Positions 46,198-55,919 are shown, numbered from the stretch's first letter. The stretch is 64,000 nt of DNA from Rhizobium sp. NLR16a (GCF_017948245.1 NZ_CP072865.1:62001-126000); one strand, 5' to 3'. Made by a program: numbers and translations. Notes: a model not told the origin generated them from the sequence alone.

Positions 46198-47385
46198 ATG
46201 GCAATCGAAGCATCATCCGAACAGACCCGCGAGCCGCGCATCCGGCTTGGCATGGTGGGCGGCGGCGCGGGCGCGTTCATCGGTGCAGTGCACCGCATCG
46301 CAGCCCGCATCGACGATCAGTACGATCTCATCGCCGGCGCGCTGTCGTCGACGCCTGAGAAGGCGGTTCAGTCCGGCCGCGACCTTGGCCTCGACCCGTC
46401 GCGGACCTATTCCAGCTACCGCGAGATGGCGATCCGCGAGGCGAAGCTGAAGAACGGCATCGAGGCGGTGGCGATCGTCACGCCGAACCATGTGCACTAT
46501 GACGCGGCCAAGGAATTCCTGAAACGCGGCATTCATGTCATCTGCGACAAGCCGCTGACATCGAACCTCGCCGATGCGAAGAAGCTGAAGAAGGTGGCCG
46601 ACGAGAGCGGCGCGCTCTTCGTGCTGACGCATAATTACACCGGCTATCCGATGGTCCGCCAGGCGCGGGAGATGATCGCGAACGGGGAACTCGGCGATAT
46701 AAGAGTGGTCCAGGCCGAATATCCGCAGGATTGGCTGACGGAAGCGGTCGAGCAGACCGGGCAGAAGCAGGCTGCCTGGCGCACCGATCCGGCCCAGTCC
46801 GGCGTCGGCGGGTCTACAGGCGATATCGGCACACATGCCTATAATCTTGCCTCCTTCATTACCGGACTGGAACTCGACAGCCTGGCCGCCGACCTCGACA
46901 GCTTCGTTCCCGGCCGCCGGCTGGACGATAACGCCCATGTCATGCTGCGCTTCAAGGCGAAGGGCGCGGAGAAGCCGGCTAAGGGTATGCTCTGGTGCAG
47001 CCAGGTAGCGCCGGGCCATGAAAACGGCCTGATGGTGCGCGTCTATGGCAGCAAGGGCGGGCTGGAATGGACCCAGAAGGACCCGAATTACCTCTGGTAC
47101 ACGCCTTTCGGCGAGCCGAAGCGGCTGATCACCCGCGGCGGCGCCGGCGCCGGAGCGGCTGCCGGGCGCGTGTCACGCGTGCCGTCAGGGCATCCGGAAG
47201 GGTATCTCGAAGCCTTTGCGACGATCTATACGGAAGCCGCGCATGCGATCAACGCCCGCAAGAGGGGCAAGGAAGTCGATAAGGCGGTGGTCTATCCCAC
47301 AGTCGACGACGGCGTGAAGGGTGTCGCCTTCGTCGAGGCCTGTGTTGCCTCGTCCAAGAAAAACGGCGCCTGGGTCAAGCTCTGA
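46198..47385 (+). CDS. Gfo/Idh/MocA-family oxidoreductase
   Basis: NAD(P)-dependent sugar or inositol-type dehydrogenase, 395 residues. The N-terminal Rossmann motif is LGMVGGGAGAFIGAVHR, and the family's catalytic EKP region appears as ICDKPLTSNL with Lys. GDIGTHAYNLASF has the conserved Asp/His pair. RBS AGGAGG precedes ATG 46198. With the TIM-barrel gene it probably oxidises the sugar imported by the upstream ABC system. Confidence 0.85.
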   Translation: MAIEASSEQTREPRIRLGMVGGGAGAFIGAVHRIAARIDDQYDLIAGALSSTPEKAVQSGRDLGLDPSRTYSSYREMAIREAKLKNGIEAVAIVTPNHVHYDAAKEFLKRGIHVICDKPLTSNLADAKKLKKVADESGALFVLTHNYTGYPMVRQAREMIANGELGDIRVVQAEYPQDWLTEAVEQTGQKQAAWRTDPAQSGVGGSTGDIGTHAYNLASFITGLELDSLAADLDSFVPGRRLDDNAHVMLRFKAKGAEKPAKGMLWCSQVAPGHENGLMVRVYGSKGGLEWTQKDPNYLWYTPFGEPKRLITRGGAGAGAAAGRVSRVPSGHPEGYLEAFATIYTEAAHAINARKRGKEVDKAVVYPTVDDGVKGVAFVEACVASSKKNGAWVKL

Positions 47386-47470
47386 TCTTTGGCGATCCGT
47401 GCGTCGGATGGCGCGGAGTCGCAGGAAATGCCGCGGCGGTCTTGGGCCGCCTCGGCTTGTCCGTCAGGCC

Positions 47471-47872
47471 TCAGGCCGCAGCGCGGTCGCGCTTCATGAG
47501 GCCGTCAATGCTGAGCGGGCCGGCGCCTGCCGCCACCAAATAGAGAAACACGAAGCAGAACAGGATCGCGGCGACGCCACCGTTCTGCGCGGGATAAAAG
47601 CTCTTCCCCGCATGGCCGATGAAATAGGCGAAGGCCATCAGGCCGGAGAGTACGAAGGCTGCAATGCGTGTCTGGAATCCTATCACCACGACGAAGCCGA
47701 GGGTGAGTTCGATCAGCCCGGCGATCCAGGAGAGCGAGCCCATCGGCGGCACGCTTGCCGCGGCCGGAAAGTGCAAAATCTTCTGCGTTCCGTAGCTGAA
47801 AAGCACGAGCGACGAGACGAGGCGCAGCAGGCTCAGCAGATGCGGCTGCAGCAGATGGATCGAAGACAGCAT
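47471..47872 (-). CDS. DoxX-family membrane protein
   Basis: A 133-residue protein with four membrane segments; LVLFSYGTQKILHFP near the start and GGVAAILFCFVFLYLVAAG near the end fit DoxX. RBS AAAGGA precedes ATG 47872. It is oriented against its neighbours, so it is a separate unit. The in-frame extension to 49537 is antisense to the glucosidase and is not coding. Confidence 0.82.
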   Translation of the reverse strand: MLSSIHLLQPHLLSLLRLVSSLVLFSYGTQKILHFPAAASVPPMGSLSWIAGLIELTLGFVVVIGFQTRIAAFVLSGLMAFAYFIGHAGKSFYPAQNGGVAAILFCFVFLYLVAAGAGPLSIDGLMKRDRAAA

Positions 47873-48020
47873 GGGATTCCTTTCACGTTGTGATGTCTTC
47901 GCTGTGTAGTGATCATGGGCTCGGCAGCAAGTCACGACTGCTGACATTCGCGTTATGAGAGCGTGGGGGCCGAAAGTATGGCGACCGAGGCGACGGAACG
48001 ATGCCGTTCTGTCACTAGTC

Positions 48021-48034
48021 CTGCAACGTTGCAG
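48021..48034. promoter_or_regulatory. Palindrome upstream of beta-glucosidase
   Basis: CTGCAACGTTGCAG is a perfect 14-base dyad, 90 bases upstream of ATG 48125. It has the CG-centred form of LacI-family operators. The following TTTTT is fortuitous, since the dyad has no loop for a terminator. Confidence 0.5.
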
Positions 48035-48124
48035 TTTTTCTTCCCCAGCACCTGTACTTTGCTTGCCGGCTTGGCTAAATCCGGCCCACGGGCAACCCAC
48101 ATTGCTGAGAGCCGGGGAATACAG

Positions 48125-49519
48125 ATGATCGACGCCAAGACGCTTGCAAGCCGCTTTCCCGGTGATTTCACCTTCGGCGTTGCCACCGCCGCCTTCCAGA
48201 TCGAAGGCGCCAGCAAGGCCGATGGCCGCAAGCCGTCGATCTGGGACGCCTTCTGCAACATGCCCGGCCGCGTCTATAACCGCGACAACGGCGACATTGC
48301 CTGCGACCACTATAACCGCCTGGAGCGAGACCTCGATCTCATCAAGGACATGAGCGTTGAGGCCTACCGTTTTTCCATTGCCTGGCCGCGGATCGTCCCG
48401 GAGGGCACGGGCCCGGTGAACGAGGCGGGCCTCGATTTCTACGATCGGCTGGTCGATGGCTGCAAGGCGCGCGGGATCAGGACCTTCGCGACGCTCTACC
48501 ATTGGGACCTGCCTCTGATGCTCGCCGGCGACGGCGGCTGGACGGCGCGCTCGACCGCCTATGCCTATCAGCGCTACGCCAAGACTGTGATGAACCGCCT
48601 CGGCGATCGTCTCGACGCCGTCGCGACATTCAATGAGCCCTGGTGCATCGTCTGGCTGAGCCACCTTTACGGCATCCATGCTCCGGGTGAGCGCAACATG
48701 CAGGCTGCCCTTCACGCCATGCATTACATGAACCTCGCCCATGGCCTCGGTGTCGAGGCAATCCGTTCGGAAGCTCCCAATGTGCCGGTCGGGCTCGTGC
48801 TCAACGCCGCCTCGGTCATCCCGGGCTCCGACAGCCCGGCCGATCTGGCAGCCGCCGAACGGGCGCATCAGTTCCACAACGGCGCCTTCTTCGATCCCGT
48901 CTTCAAGGGCGAATATCCGAACGAATTCGTCGAGGCGCTCGGGGACCGCATGCCCGTGATCGATGACGGGGATCTGAAGCTCATCAGTCAGAAGCTCGAC
49001 TGGTGGGGTCTGAATTATTACACGCCCGAGCGCGTCACCGACGATGCCGAACGAAAAGGCGACTTCCCCTGGACGGTGAAAGCGCCGCCTGCAAGCGACG
49101 TCAAGACCGATATCGGCTGGGAAATCTATGTGCCCGGATTGAAGCTCCTGGTCGAGGACCTCTACCGCCGCTACGACCTGCCGGAATGCTACATCACCGA
49201 GAACGGCGCCTGTGACAATACCGGTGTCGTCGGGGACGAGGTCGACGATACGATGCGCCTCGACTATCTCGGCGGTCACCTCGATGTCGTGGCCGACCTC
49301 ATCAAAGACGGCTACCCCATGCGCGGCTATTTTGCCTGGAGCCTGATGGATAATTTTGAATGGGCGGAAGGCTATCGCATGCGCTTCGGTCTCGTTCATG
49401 TCGATTATGAGACGCAGCGGCGCACGGTGAAGAAGAGCGGTAAATGGTATCGCGCACTCGCGGCTGAATTTCCGAAAGGCAATCACACGCCGGCTCAGCA
49501 TAGCAAACTGAAAAAATAG
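48125..49519 (+). CDS. Beta-glucosidase, glycoside hydrolase family 1
   Basis: Hydrolyses beta-glucosides (cellobiose, plant aryl-glucosides). The 464-residue enzyme lacks a signal peptide, so it acts in the cytoplasm. Acid/base Glu171 is in TFNEPW and nucleophile Glu359 in YITENGA, one residue off the numbering of the Agrobacterium enzyme Abg. It follows the sugar-transport and oxidation cluster, with its own promoter region. Confidence 0.94.
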   Translation: MIDAKTLASRFPGDFTFGVATAAFQIEGASKADGRKPSIWDAFCNMPGRVYNRDNGDIACDHYNRLERDLDLIKDMSVEAYRFSIAWPRIVPEGTGPVNEAGLDFYDRLVDGCKARGIRTFATLYHWDLPLMLAGDGGWTARSTAYAYQRYAKTVMNRLGDRLDAVATFNEPWCIVWLSHLYGIHAPGERNMQAALHAMHYMNLAHGLGVEAIRSEAPNVPVGLVLNAASVIPGSDSPADLAAAERAHQFHNGAFFDPVFKGEYPNEFVEALGDRMPVIDDGDLKLISQKLDWWGLNYYTPERVTDDAERKGDFPWTVKAPPASDVKTDIGWEIYVPGLKLLVEDLYRRYDLPECYITENGACDNTGVVGDEVDDTMRLDYLGGHLDVVADLIKDGYPMRGYFAWSLMDNFEWAEGYRMRFGLVHVDYETQRRTVKKSGKWYRALAAEFPKGNHTPAQHSKLKK

Positions 49520-49549
49520 ACCAGCGGAAAGCTGCAACAGGCGGTTGCT

Positions 49550-49563
49550 TAAACGTTTCTGAA
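49550..49563. promoter_or_regulatory. Inverted copy of the operator-like 14-mer
   Basis: TAAACGTTTCTGAA is the exact reverse complement of 44911-44924. It lies 31 bases after the glucosidase stop and 37 bases before the GGDEF-EAL gene. Confidence 0.5.
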
Positions 49564-49600
49564 CCCTTGACTGGCAAACTCCGCTGGTCAGGGAGCAGGA

Positions 49601-51814
49601 ATGCAGATACTCGCAAAATTGCAGGGCAGGGGATCGGGAATAGGCCGTGACGTCACCGTCACGGGCGTGCTGCTCTCCTTCGCCGTCATCGTCGCGGTCG
49701 CCACCATCATGGTGCTGACGGCACTCGAACGCGTGGCTGAGAACGCCAATGTCCTTGATGACGAGCGCTCGCGCGAAACGACAATCGGCGCGTTGAAGAC
49801 CTTCGAGGATCAGCTCGGTGCGACGCTCGACGATTATGCCGCCTGGGACGATGCCGCCGCCAACGTCTATGCGTCGGATGGCATGGCGTGGACGGTCAGC
49901 AACTACGGCGAGATGTCGGTCAACAGCTCACTTTTCGACATGGCAATCGTTGTCGATGATGCGAAGAACTCGATCATGGCGTATCGCGACGGCAAACCGA
50001 TGGAGGAGCCGCCCGCGGATTTCTTCGCGCCTTCGCTGTGGAAGCTGTTCGACGTGGTCAAGGCGGCCGGTCCGGCCGATTCGCCCCAGGCGGTCGGATT
50101 CATCACCACCAAACGCGGCATTGCCGCTGTCGGCGTGGCATTGGTGCGGAAGAAATCCGGCGCGCTTGATGCGCCCGCCGGGCAGCACCGGTATCTCATT
50201 TTCGCACGCCATCTCGATGACGACAGGGTGGCCGGACTCGGCCAGACCTATGTGATCGGCGGACTGAGGCTGGCGCCGCCGAGTTTCGAGGCAGAATATT
50301 TTGTACCTATCGCCGATCCGTCGGGGGCAACGATCGGCAAGCTCGTCTGGAATTCGCGCTCACCCGGCAATATTGCCTACGCGCAGGTACGACCGATGGT
50401 CATCGAGGCACTCGGTCTCGTCGGGCTTTTCTTCGGGGTGCTTCTGGCCATCGGCTGGCTGGTCGGCCGACGCCTGAAGGCGGAGGAAAACAGCGCGCGC
50501 GAAGAGGCGCTGCGCGACAGGCTGAGCGGCCTTTCCAATCGCGACGGCCTCGGGCTCGCCGTCGATCGTTGTGTCCTCGAAGCGCGCCAGAGCAAACGCA
50601 ACGTGCTGCTCCTCTATCTCGACCTCGACGGTTTCAAGGAAGTCAATGACAGCTATGGACACGGCACCGGTGACCAATTGATCCGCGCGGTCGCGGCCGG
50701 CCTCAAGGTATTGATCCCGCAAGGCGCAGTTCTAGCCCGCATCGGCGGCGATGAATTTGCGATCGCCTTTCTCTCCGATGGCGAGAACGCCGCCGCCCTG
50801 CAGCTCGCCGAGCAGATCCTCGATTTTCTCGTCGAGCCGCTGGAGATCGGTCGCCGTGTCGTCGTCGTCGGCGCCAGCATCGGCATCGCCATGTCGCCTG
50901 CCGGCGCAATCGATCGCGAGGAACTGGTGCGCCGTTCCGACCTTGCCATGTATAAGGCGAAGGAGGCGGGCCGTGCGCGCATGACGCTTTACGACCCGTC
51001 GATGGATGCGGACCGGCAGCAGCGCAATGCGCTGGAACTCGATCTCAGAATCGCCATTGAAAGCGGTGATCTGACACTTGCCTATCAGCCGCTGGTCGAT
51101 GCGGCCACGCATGCGCTCACCGGCGTCGAGGCGCTGGTGCGCTGGAACCGTCCGGGCCACGGCCCGGTTTCGCCAGAGGTGTTCATTCCGATCGCCGAGA
51201 CCAGCGGCCTCATTGAATCACTCGGCCTGTTCGTGCTGCGCAAGGCCTGCGAGACGGCCAAGCAGTGGCCGGAGCTGAACGTATCTGTCAATGTCTCGCC
51301 CGGCCAGTTCCGCAATCCAGCCTTCACCGACTATGTGCGCTACGTGTTGAAGCAGACGGAGATCGAGGCCAGCCGCATCACTCTCGAGATCACCGAAGGG
51401 TATATGATCCAGAATCCGCAGCGTACCCGCCAGTCGATCGAGCGGCTGAAAGGTCTGGGGGTCAAGGTGGCGCTCGACGACTTCGGTTCCGGCTTCTCAT
51501 CGATCGGCTATCTCCGGCAGTTCGGCTTCGACCGCATCAAGATCGACCGCTCGTTGGTGATGGGCGTCAACGAGGACAAGCGCCAGCGCGAAATGCTGCA
51601 GGCGACGGTGGCGCTCGCCCGCTCGCTCGATATCCCGGTGACGGCGGAAGGCATCGAAACCGAGGGGCAGGCGGTCGCCATGCGCCTGTTCGGCTGCGAC
51701 TGTCTGCAGGGCTATTTGTTCGGAAAGCCTGCGGCGGCCGAGCGAATTACCGAGATGCTCAACGAGCTTCGTACTGCGGAACAGTCAACCCCGTGCCGTC
51801 TCGGCGCGGCCTGA
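49601..51814 (+). CDS. CHASE4-GGDEF-EAL cyclic-di-GMP protein
   Basis: A 737-residue inner-membrane signalling protein. One span near residues 20-42, a periplasmic CHASE4-like sensor (about 43-260), a second span (about 265-290), GGDEF domain with intact GGDEF at 382-386, then EAL with EALVRW at 510, DDFGSGFSSIGYL and TAEGIETEGQA. Both catalytic halves look complete, so it may both make and degrade c-di-GMP. RBS GGAG precedes ATG 49601. The ligand is unknown; an operator-like 14-mer lies upstream. Confidence 0.92.
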   Translation: MQILAKLQGRGSGIGRDVTVTGVLLSFAVIVAVATIMVLTALERVAENANVLDDERSRETTIGALKTFEDQLGATLDDYAAWDDAAANVYASDGMAWTVSNYGEMSVNSSLFDMAIVVDDAKNSIMAYRDGKPMEEPPADFFAPSLWKLFDVVKAAGPADSPQAVGFITTKRGIAAVGVALVRKKSGALDAPAGQHRYLIFARHLDDDRVAGLGQTYVIGGLRLAPPSFEAEYFVPIADPSGATIGKLVWNSRSPGNIAYAQVRPMVIEALGLVGLFFGVLLAIGWLVGRRLKAEENSAREEALRDRLSGLSNRDGLGLAVDRCVLEARQSKRNVLLLYLDLDGFKEVNDSYGHGTGDQLIRAVAAGLKVLIPQGAVLARIGGDEFAIAFLSDGENAAALQLAEQILDFLVEPLEIGRRVVVVGASIGIAMSPAGAIDREELVRRSDLAMYKAKEAGRARMTLYDPSMDADRQQRNALELDLRIAIESGDLTLAYQPLVDAATHALTGVEALVRWNRPGHGPVSPEVFIPIAETSGLIESLGLFVLRKACETAKQWPELNVSVNVSPGQFRNPAFTDYVRYVLKQTEIEASRITLEITEGYMIQNPQRTRQSIERLKGLGVKVALDDFGSGFSSIGYLRQFGFDRIKIDRSLVMGVNEDKRQREMLQATVALARSLDIPVTAEGIETEGQAVAMRLFGCDCLQGYLFGKPAAAERITEMLNELRTAEQSTPCRLGAA

Positions 51815-51856
51815 CGGCGAAATTCTGGGCGCAAAGCTCATTCAACAGCAACAAGC

Positions 51857-52786
51857 TCAGCTGCCGATATGCCGTTGGCCGCGTTTTTTTGCCAGCGCGA
51901 TCTGATGCTGCCGTTGACGGTAGCGCAGCCGGTCTTCTTCTGTGCGTCTTGGATAGCAGTGGCTGCAGGAAACGCCTTCCTCATAAAGCGGCGAGGCAAT
52001 TTCCTCTGATGTGATCGGGTTGCGGCAGGCGTGGCACAGCCGGTGCTCACCCTCCTTCAGCCCGTGTTCGACGGATACACGCTCATCAAACACGAAGCAG
52101 GCGCCCTCCCAGAGGCTTTCTTCCTGCGGCACTTCCTCCAGATATTTCAGGATGCCGCCCTTCAGATGATAGACCTCGTCGAAACCCTCGGCCTTCATGA
52201 AGGCAGTGGCCTTTTCGCAGCGTATGCCGCCGGTGCAATACATGGCGACTTTCGGCTTGTTGTGCAGTCCCGTATTCCGGCGCACCCAATCCGGAAATTC
52301 GCGGAATGTCTTGGTCTTGGGGTCGAGCGCGCCGCGAAAAGCACCGATCGCCGTCTCATAGTCGTTGCGGGTGTCGATGACGATCGTATCGGGATCGGAG
52401 ATCAGCGCATTCCAGTCCTTGGGCGCGATATAGGTGCCGACCACCTTGTTGGGGTCGATGTCCTCGACGCCCATGGTGACGATTTCCTTCTTCAGCTTCA
52501 CTTTCATGCGCAGGAAGGGCATTTTCGAGGCGCGGCTTTCCTTGTGCTCCAGGCCCGCAAATTCCGGCTGGACGCGCAGGAAGGCGAGCACGGCGTGAAT
52601 GCCGGCATCCGGTCCCGCGATCGTACCGTTGATGCCCTCATGCGCCAGAAGCAGCGTTCCCTTGACGCCGTTTTCCTCGCACAGCGCCTGCAGCGGGGCC
52701 TGCAAGCTGGCAAAGCGCGGCACGGATACGAAATGGTAGAGCGCCGCTACGAGGAACGGGCCGGTGTGTGTCAGGCTGTCGGTCAT
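51857..52786 (-). CDS. trhO: tRNA uridine(34) hydroxylase, rhodanese-like TrhO
   Basis: Oxygen-dependent hydroxylation of wobble uridine. The 309-residue protein (formerly UPF0176) has an N-terminal ferredoxin-like part and a rhodanese domain with the loop CTGGIRC, Cys184 to Cys190. The C terminus has paired cysteines (CHAC and CSHC) like the longer family members. Start ATG 52786; in-frame extension to 52876 overlaps the next gene and is not used. Confidence 0.88.
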   Translation of the reverse strand: MTDSLTHTGPFLVAALYHFVSVPRFASLQAPLQALCEENGVKGTLLLAHEGINGTIAGPDAGIHAVLAFLRVQPEFAGLEHKESRASKMPFLRMKVKLKKEIVTMGVEDIDPNKVVGTYIAPKDWNALISDPDTIVIDTRNDYETAIGAFRGALDPKTKTFREFPDWVRRNTGLHNKPKVAMYCTGGIRCEKATAFMKAEGFDEVYHLKGGILKYLEEVPQEESLWEGACFVFDERVSVEHGLKEGEHRLCHACRNPITSEEIASPLYEEGVSCSHCYPRRTEEDRLRYRQRQHQIALAKKRGQRHIGS

Positions 52787-52872
52787 GCGCCGGAAATACA
52801 GAAAATTGACCGGTCGCGCAATTGCCTTCCGCGCAGGCGGCCGACCGCCTCCAGGATCGCGCCTGCCATCGC

Positions 52873-53781
52873 TCAACTTGCAGCCGTCAACCAGAGAAGC
52901 TCGATACGCTCCGATTCCTCGTCGGGATCATCGGCGAAGACGGCTTCGGCCTTGAGGAGGGCCTGCCGCCGGTCTTCCTGCTGGCGGACGATGATTGCCT
53001 CAAGAAGATGCGCCAGGTCGTCGTTGCGGGTGAAGAGCTGCGGCTCGGCTTCGACCAGTTCGCAGAGTACGGCAAGGTCATGGATGCGGCCGAGATCCTC
53101 GACGAGCTCCTTGGCCGCATCCTGCTTGGCCTTCATCGCACCCGGCCAGACGTCGCGCAGAAGAGCGTGGTAAAGCCGGTAGTCGTAGGTGCGTTTGCGC
53201 AGATCATGGAAATCGCCGGCCGATGCATCACCGTGGCAGTTGGCGAGCGCGGCCTCAGCCTTGCGCGCCGTGCGGCGCCAGCTCTTCGCCAGCATGCGGG
53301 CATTCTTGCGGTGGCTGCCATCGAAGGAGATTCCATCCAGAGCGGAAATCGCCTCTCTGAGCACGTCCGAGGTTTCCATCAGCTGCCGTTCAAGACCGCT
53401 TTCGGCCTCCGCCATCCAGTCGCGGCGCCCCTCGAGAATGATGACGATCCGGCCGAGTGCCTCGCTTTCCTCTTTCCCGCGGGCTGAATGCTGCAGATAT
53501 TGCGCGGTGCCGATGAGCGCGGCAGCGTCGCGGATTGCCGAAAGCGAGCGCGCGGCGTCGCGCAACCTTGCATTTTCCTGCTCCTGGAAATCAGGCACCT
53601 CGCGTGCGACGAGCCGGTAGAGCGAGCGCAATCTCTTCAGGTTTTTTCGGAAGGAATGGATCGCCTCGTGCGCACCTTCCGGCCGTTCTTCGAGAAAGGT
53701 AATGGCACCTTCCAGCTGCTCGGTCGCGATGCTCCGGAATGCCTCGGTGAAATCGGCGTCAGGCCGAATGCGATAGGCCAT
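52873..53781 (-). CDS. CHAD-domain protein
   Basis: A 302-residue all-helical CHAD protein, rich in paired Arg/Lys/His ([18 protein letters not shown] and [16 protein letters not shown]). These basic faces bind polyphosphate. It overlaps the CYTH gene upstream by 23 bases and so is probably made with it. A TTG start at 53808 is possible. It may localise to polyphosphate granules (known for the family). Confidence 0.88.
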   Translation of the reverse strand: MAYRIRPDADFTEAFRSIATEQLEGAITFLEERPEGAHEAIHSFRKNLKRLRSLYRLVAREVPDFQEQENARLRDAARSLSAIRDAAALIGTAQYLQHSARGKEESEALGRIVIILEGRRDWMAEAESGLERQLMETSDVLREAISALDGISFDGSHRKNARMLAKSWRRTARKAEAALANCHGDASAGDFHDLRKRTYDYRLYHALLRDVWPGAMKAKQDAAKELVEDLGRIHDLAVLCELVEAEPQLFTRNDDLAHLLEAIIVRQQEDRRQALLKAEAVFADDPDEESERIELLWLTAAS

Positions 53782-54247
53782 GCCTGTCGTGCTCGTATTC
53801 TGTGGCAAGGGCCTGGTTGGAATAGCGGAAATCGCCGGTCACTTCGCGACCAAGCCAGGCAGGCAGGACGGGTTTGTCGGTTTCTGCCGTCATCTCCACC
53901 TCGGCAATCACCAGCCCGAGATGCTCGCCGGCAAAGACGTCGACTTCCCAGACGAAGCCCTGATGCGGGACGCGGTAGCGCGTCTTCTCGATGACGACGC
54001 CGATCGCGCTCTGCAACAGCTCCTCGGCATCGGCAATCGGGATGTCATATTCGAATTCGTCACGGGTGATGGCACTGCGGCCAATCTTGATCGTCAGCTT
54101 CGCTTTCCTGCCGTCGAGGGTGCGAACGCGGACGGAACGGTCGTCCATCGAGGCGATGTAACCCTGCCTCAGGACAGACTTGCTCTCGACGGCGGAACGC
54201 CATCCGTCGCCGCGTACAAGAAACTTCCGCTCGATCTCTTTCGCCAT
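53759..54247 (-). CDS. CYTH-domain triphosphatase
   Basis: A 162-residue CYTH protein; the ExExK signature reads EIERKFLV at the N terminus. Members hydrolyse tripolyphosphate or nucleoside triphosphates; a few are class IV adenylate cyclases. Proximity to the CHAD gene points to polyphosphate metabolism. In other bacteria the two domains are often one protein. RBS is weak; ATG 54247 is the only start matching the family. Confidence 0.88.
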   Translation of the reverse strand: MAKEIERKFLVRGDGWRSAVESKSVLRQGYIASMDDRSVRVRTLDGRKAKLTIKIGRSAITRDEFEYDIPIADAEELLQSAIGVVIEKTRYRVPHQGFVWEVDVFAGEHLGLVIAEVEMTAETDKPVLPAWLGREVTGDFRYSNQALATEYEHDRHGLSHSA

Positions 54248-54401
54248 GTCAGTGAACCTTTTGTGACGAATGCCGCACGGTAGACCAATTTCCAAGCATT
54301 TCATACCTTCTTCTCACGCAGCCGGGTTTTATCTCGACAAGGGTCGGCGAGGGCGTTATTCGGGATGCAAATTTCAATCGTTTCAAGGAGGTCGTGCGAC
54401 C

Positions 54402-55040
54402 ATGGGCGAGAAAACAGAGAAGCTCCTTTCCATCCTGAAACTCCAGCCGGTCGTTCCGGTCCTGATCGTTGACGATGCCAGGTCGGCGGTGCCGCTGGCC
54501 CGCGCGCTTGTCGCAGGCGGCCTGAAAGCAATCGAGATCACCATGCGCACGCCGGCGGCGCTCGATGCCGTGCGCGCCGTCGCCGCCGAGGTCGAGGGCG
54601 CCGAAGTCGGCGCCGGCACCATCCTGAATGCCGCCCATTGGGAAGCGGCTGTCGAGGCCGGCTCGAAGTTCATCGTCAGCCCGGGCACGACGCAGGAGCT
54701 GCTTGATGCCGCTGCCGATTCCGACGTGCCGCTGCTTCCGGGAGCTGCGACCGCCAGCGAAGTCATGGCGTTGCGTGAGGAAGGTTATCAGGTGCTGAAG
54801 TTCTTTCCGGCTGAGCAGGCTGGGGGCGCCGCTTATCTTAAAGCGCTTTCTTCGCCGCTCGCCGGCACGCTGTTCTGCCCGACCGGCAGCATTTCGCTGA
54901 AGAACGCCAGGGATTATCTTTCGCTGCCGAACGTCGTCTGTGTCGGCGGTTCGTGGGTTGCGCCGAAGGAACTGGTCGCAGCCGGCGACTGGGCCGGCGT
55001 TACCAAGCTTGCGGCTGAGGCCGCCGCTCTGAAGGCCTGA
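54402..55040 (+). CDS. eda: 2-keto-3-deoxy-6-phosphogluconate aldolase
   Basis: Splits KDPG to pyruvate and glyceraldehyde 3-phosphate in the Entner-Doudoroff pathway, the main glucose route of rhizobia. The 212-residue class I aldolase has Schiff-base Lys133 (VLKFFPAE) and Glu46 (IEITMRT). RBS AAGGAGG lies 10 bases before ATG 54402. No edd or zwf gene is nearby. Confidence 0.94.
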   Translation: MGEKTEKLLSILKLQPVVPVLIVDDARSAVPLARALVAGGLKAIEITMRTPAALDAVRAVAAEVEGAEVGAGTILNAAHWEAAVEAGSKFIVSPGTTQELLDAAADSDVPLLPGAATASEVMALREEGYQVLKFFPAEQAGGAAYLKALSSPLAGTLFCPTGSISLKNARDYLSLPNVVCVGGSWVAPKELVAAGDWAGVTKLAAEAAALKA

Positions 55041-55151
55041 GGTTGCATGAGCGGGGTATGAGCGCCAGGCACAGCCCCACGCCCAATATTTGTATTTCAG
55101 CCGTCGCAAACCTATGTTCTCCTCCGGCCTCAAACAGGGAGACGACGAGGA

Positions 55152-55871
55152 ATGTTCGACGCAAAGAAGCTTCTCGACCAGTTCTTGGGTTCGCAGGTGC
55201 CGGGTCTCGGCGGTTCAGTCCGCGACAGGGCGGGCGAGGCCATACAGACGGCAAAGAACAATCCGATGAAGAGCGGCGCGATCGCAGCCGTGCTTCTCGG
55301 CACCAAGACCGGCCGCAGTATTGCCGGCAACGCATTGGCGATCGGCGGTCTTGCTGCTATCGCCGGCCTTGGCTATCAGGCTTACAAGAACTATCAGGCT
55401 GGGCAAGCGCCCGCGGCCCCCTCGGATGCGCCGTCGGCAAACAATCCGGTGCTCCTGCCGCCGCCCGTCGACTCCGGTTTCGGACCAGCATCGCCTGCCG
55501 GGAGCAACGAATTCGTGCTGGTGCTGATCCGGGCGATGATCGCCGCCGCCAAGGCCGATGGTCATATCGACGACGCCGAACGCGTCCTGATCATGGACAA
55601 GATCAAGGCTGCTGACGTCAGCGGCGAGGCTGCGGCTTTCATCGAGGGAGAACTTGCGTCTCCGACGGATATCGACGCGCTCGTTGCTGCGGCGCTCACG
55701 GAAGAACAGCGCGTCGAGCTCTACACCGCCTCGCGGCTGACCATCGATCCGGATTCGCGCGCCGAGCGCGGTTATCTCGATCTGCTCGCCGGCCGGCTCG
55801 GCCTTGCTGATCAGCTGGTCGACCATATCGAGGCGACGGTGTCATCCGCCAAGACGACCTTGTCACAGTGA
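55152..55871 (+). CDS. DUF533 / TerB-like protein
   Basis: A 239-residue protein. N-terminal region with FDAKKLLDQFLGSQ and a Gly/Ala-rich hydrophobic stretch (about 45-78), a Pro/Ala linker, then a helical TerB-like domain (about 115-235, MIAAAKADGHIDDAER). YebE/DUF533 family, inner-membrane associated, function unknown. GGGAGA precedes ATG 55152 by 8-10 bases. Confidence 0.8.
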   Translation: MFDAKKLLDQFLGSQVPGLGGSVRDRAGEAIQTAKNNPMKSGAIAAVLLGTKTGRSIAGNALAIGGLAAIAGLGYQAYKNYQAGQAPAAPSDAPSANNPVLLPPPVDSGFGPASPAGSNEFVLVLIRAMIAAAKADGHIDDAERVLIMDKIKAADVSGEAAAFIEGELASPTDIDALVAAALTEEQRVELYTASRLTIDPDSRAERGYLDLLAGRLGLADQLVDHIEATVSSAKTTLSQ

Positions 55872-55919
55872 CATGCCGGCCGATTGCCTTTATCGGGCGA
55901 CTGGCCTATCCACTCCCGG

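Noticed and set aside
47873..49537. A very long minus-strand frame running from the DoxX gene across the beta-glucosidase.
   Set aside because: It is antisense to a clear GH1 gene with catalytic residues. Long antisense frames are expected in GC-rich DNA, and only the last 133 codons match a family (DoxX).
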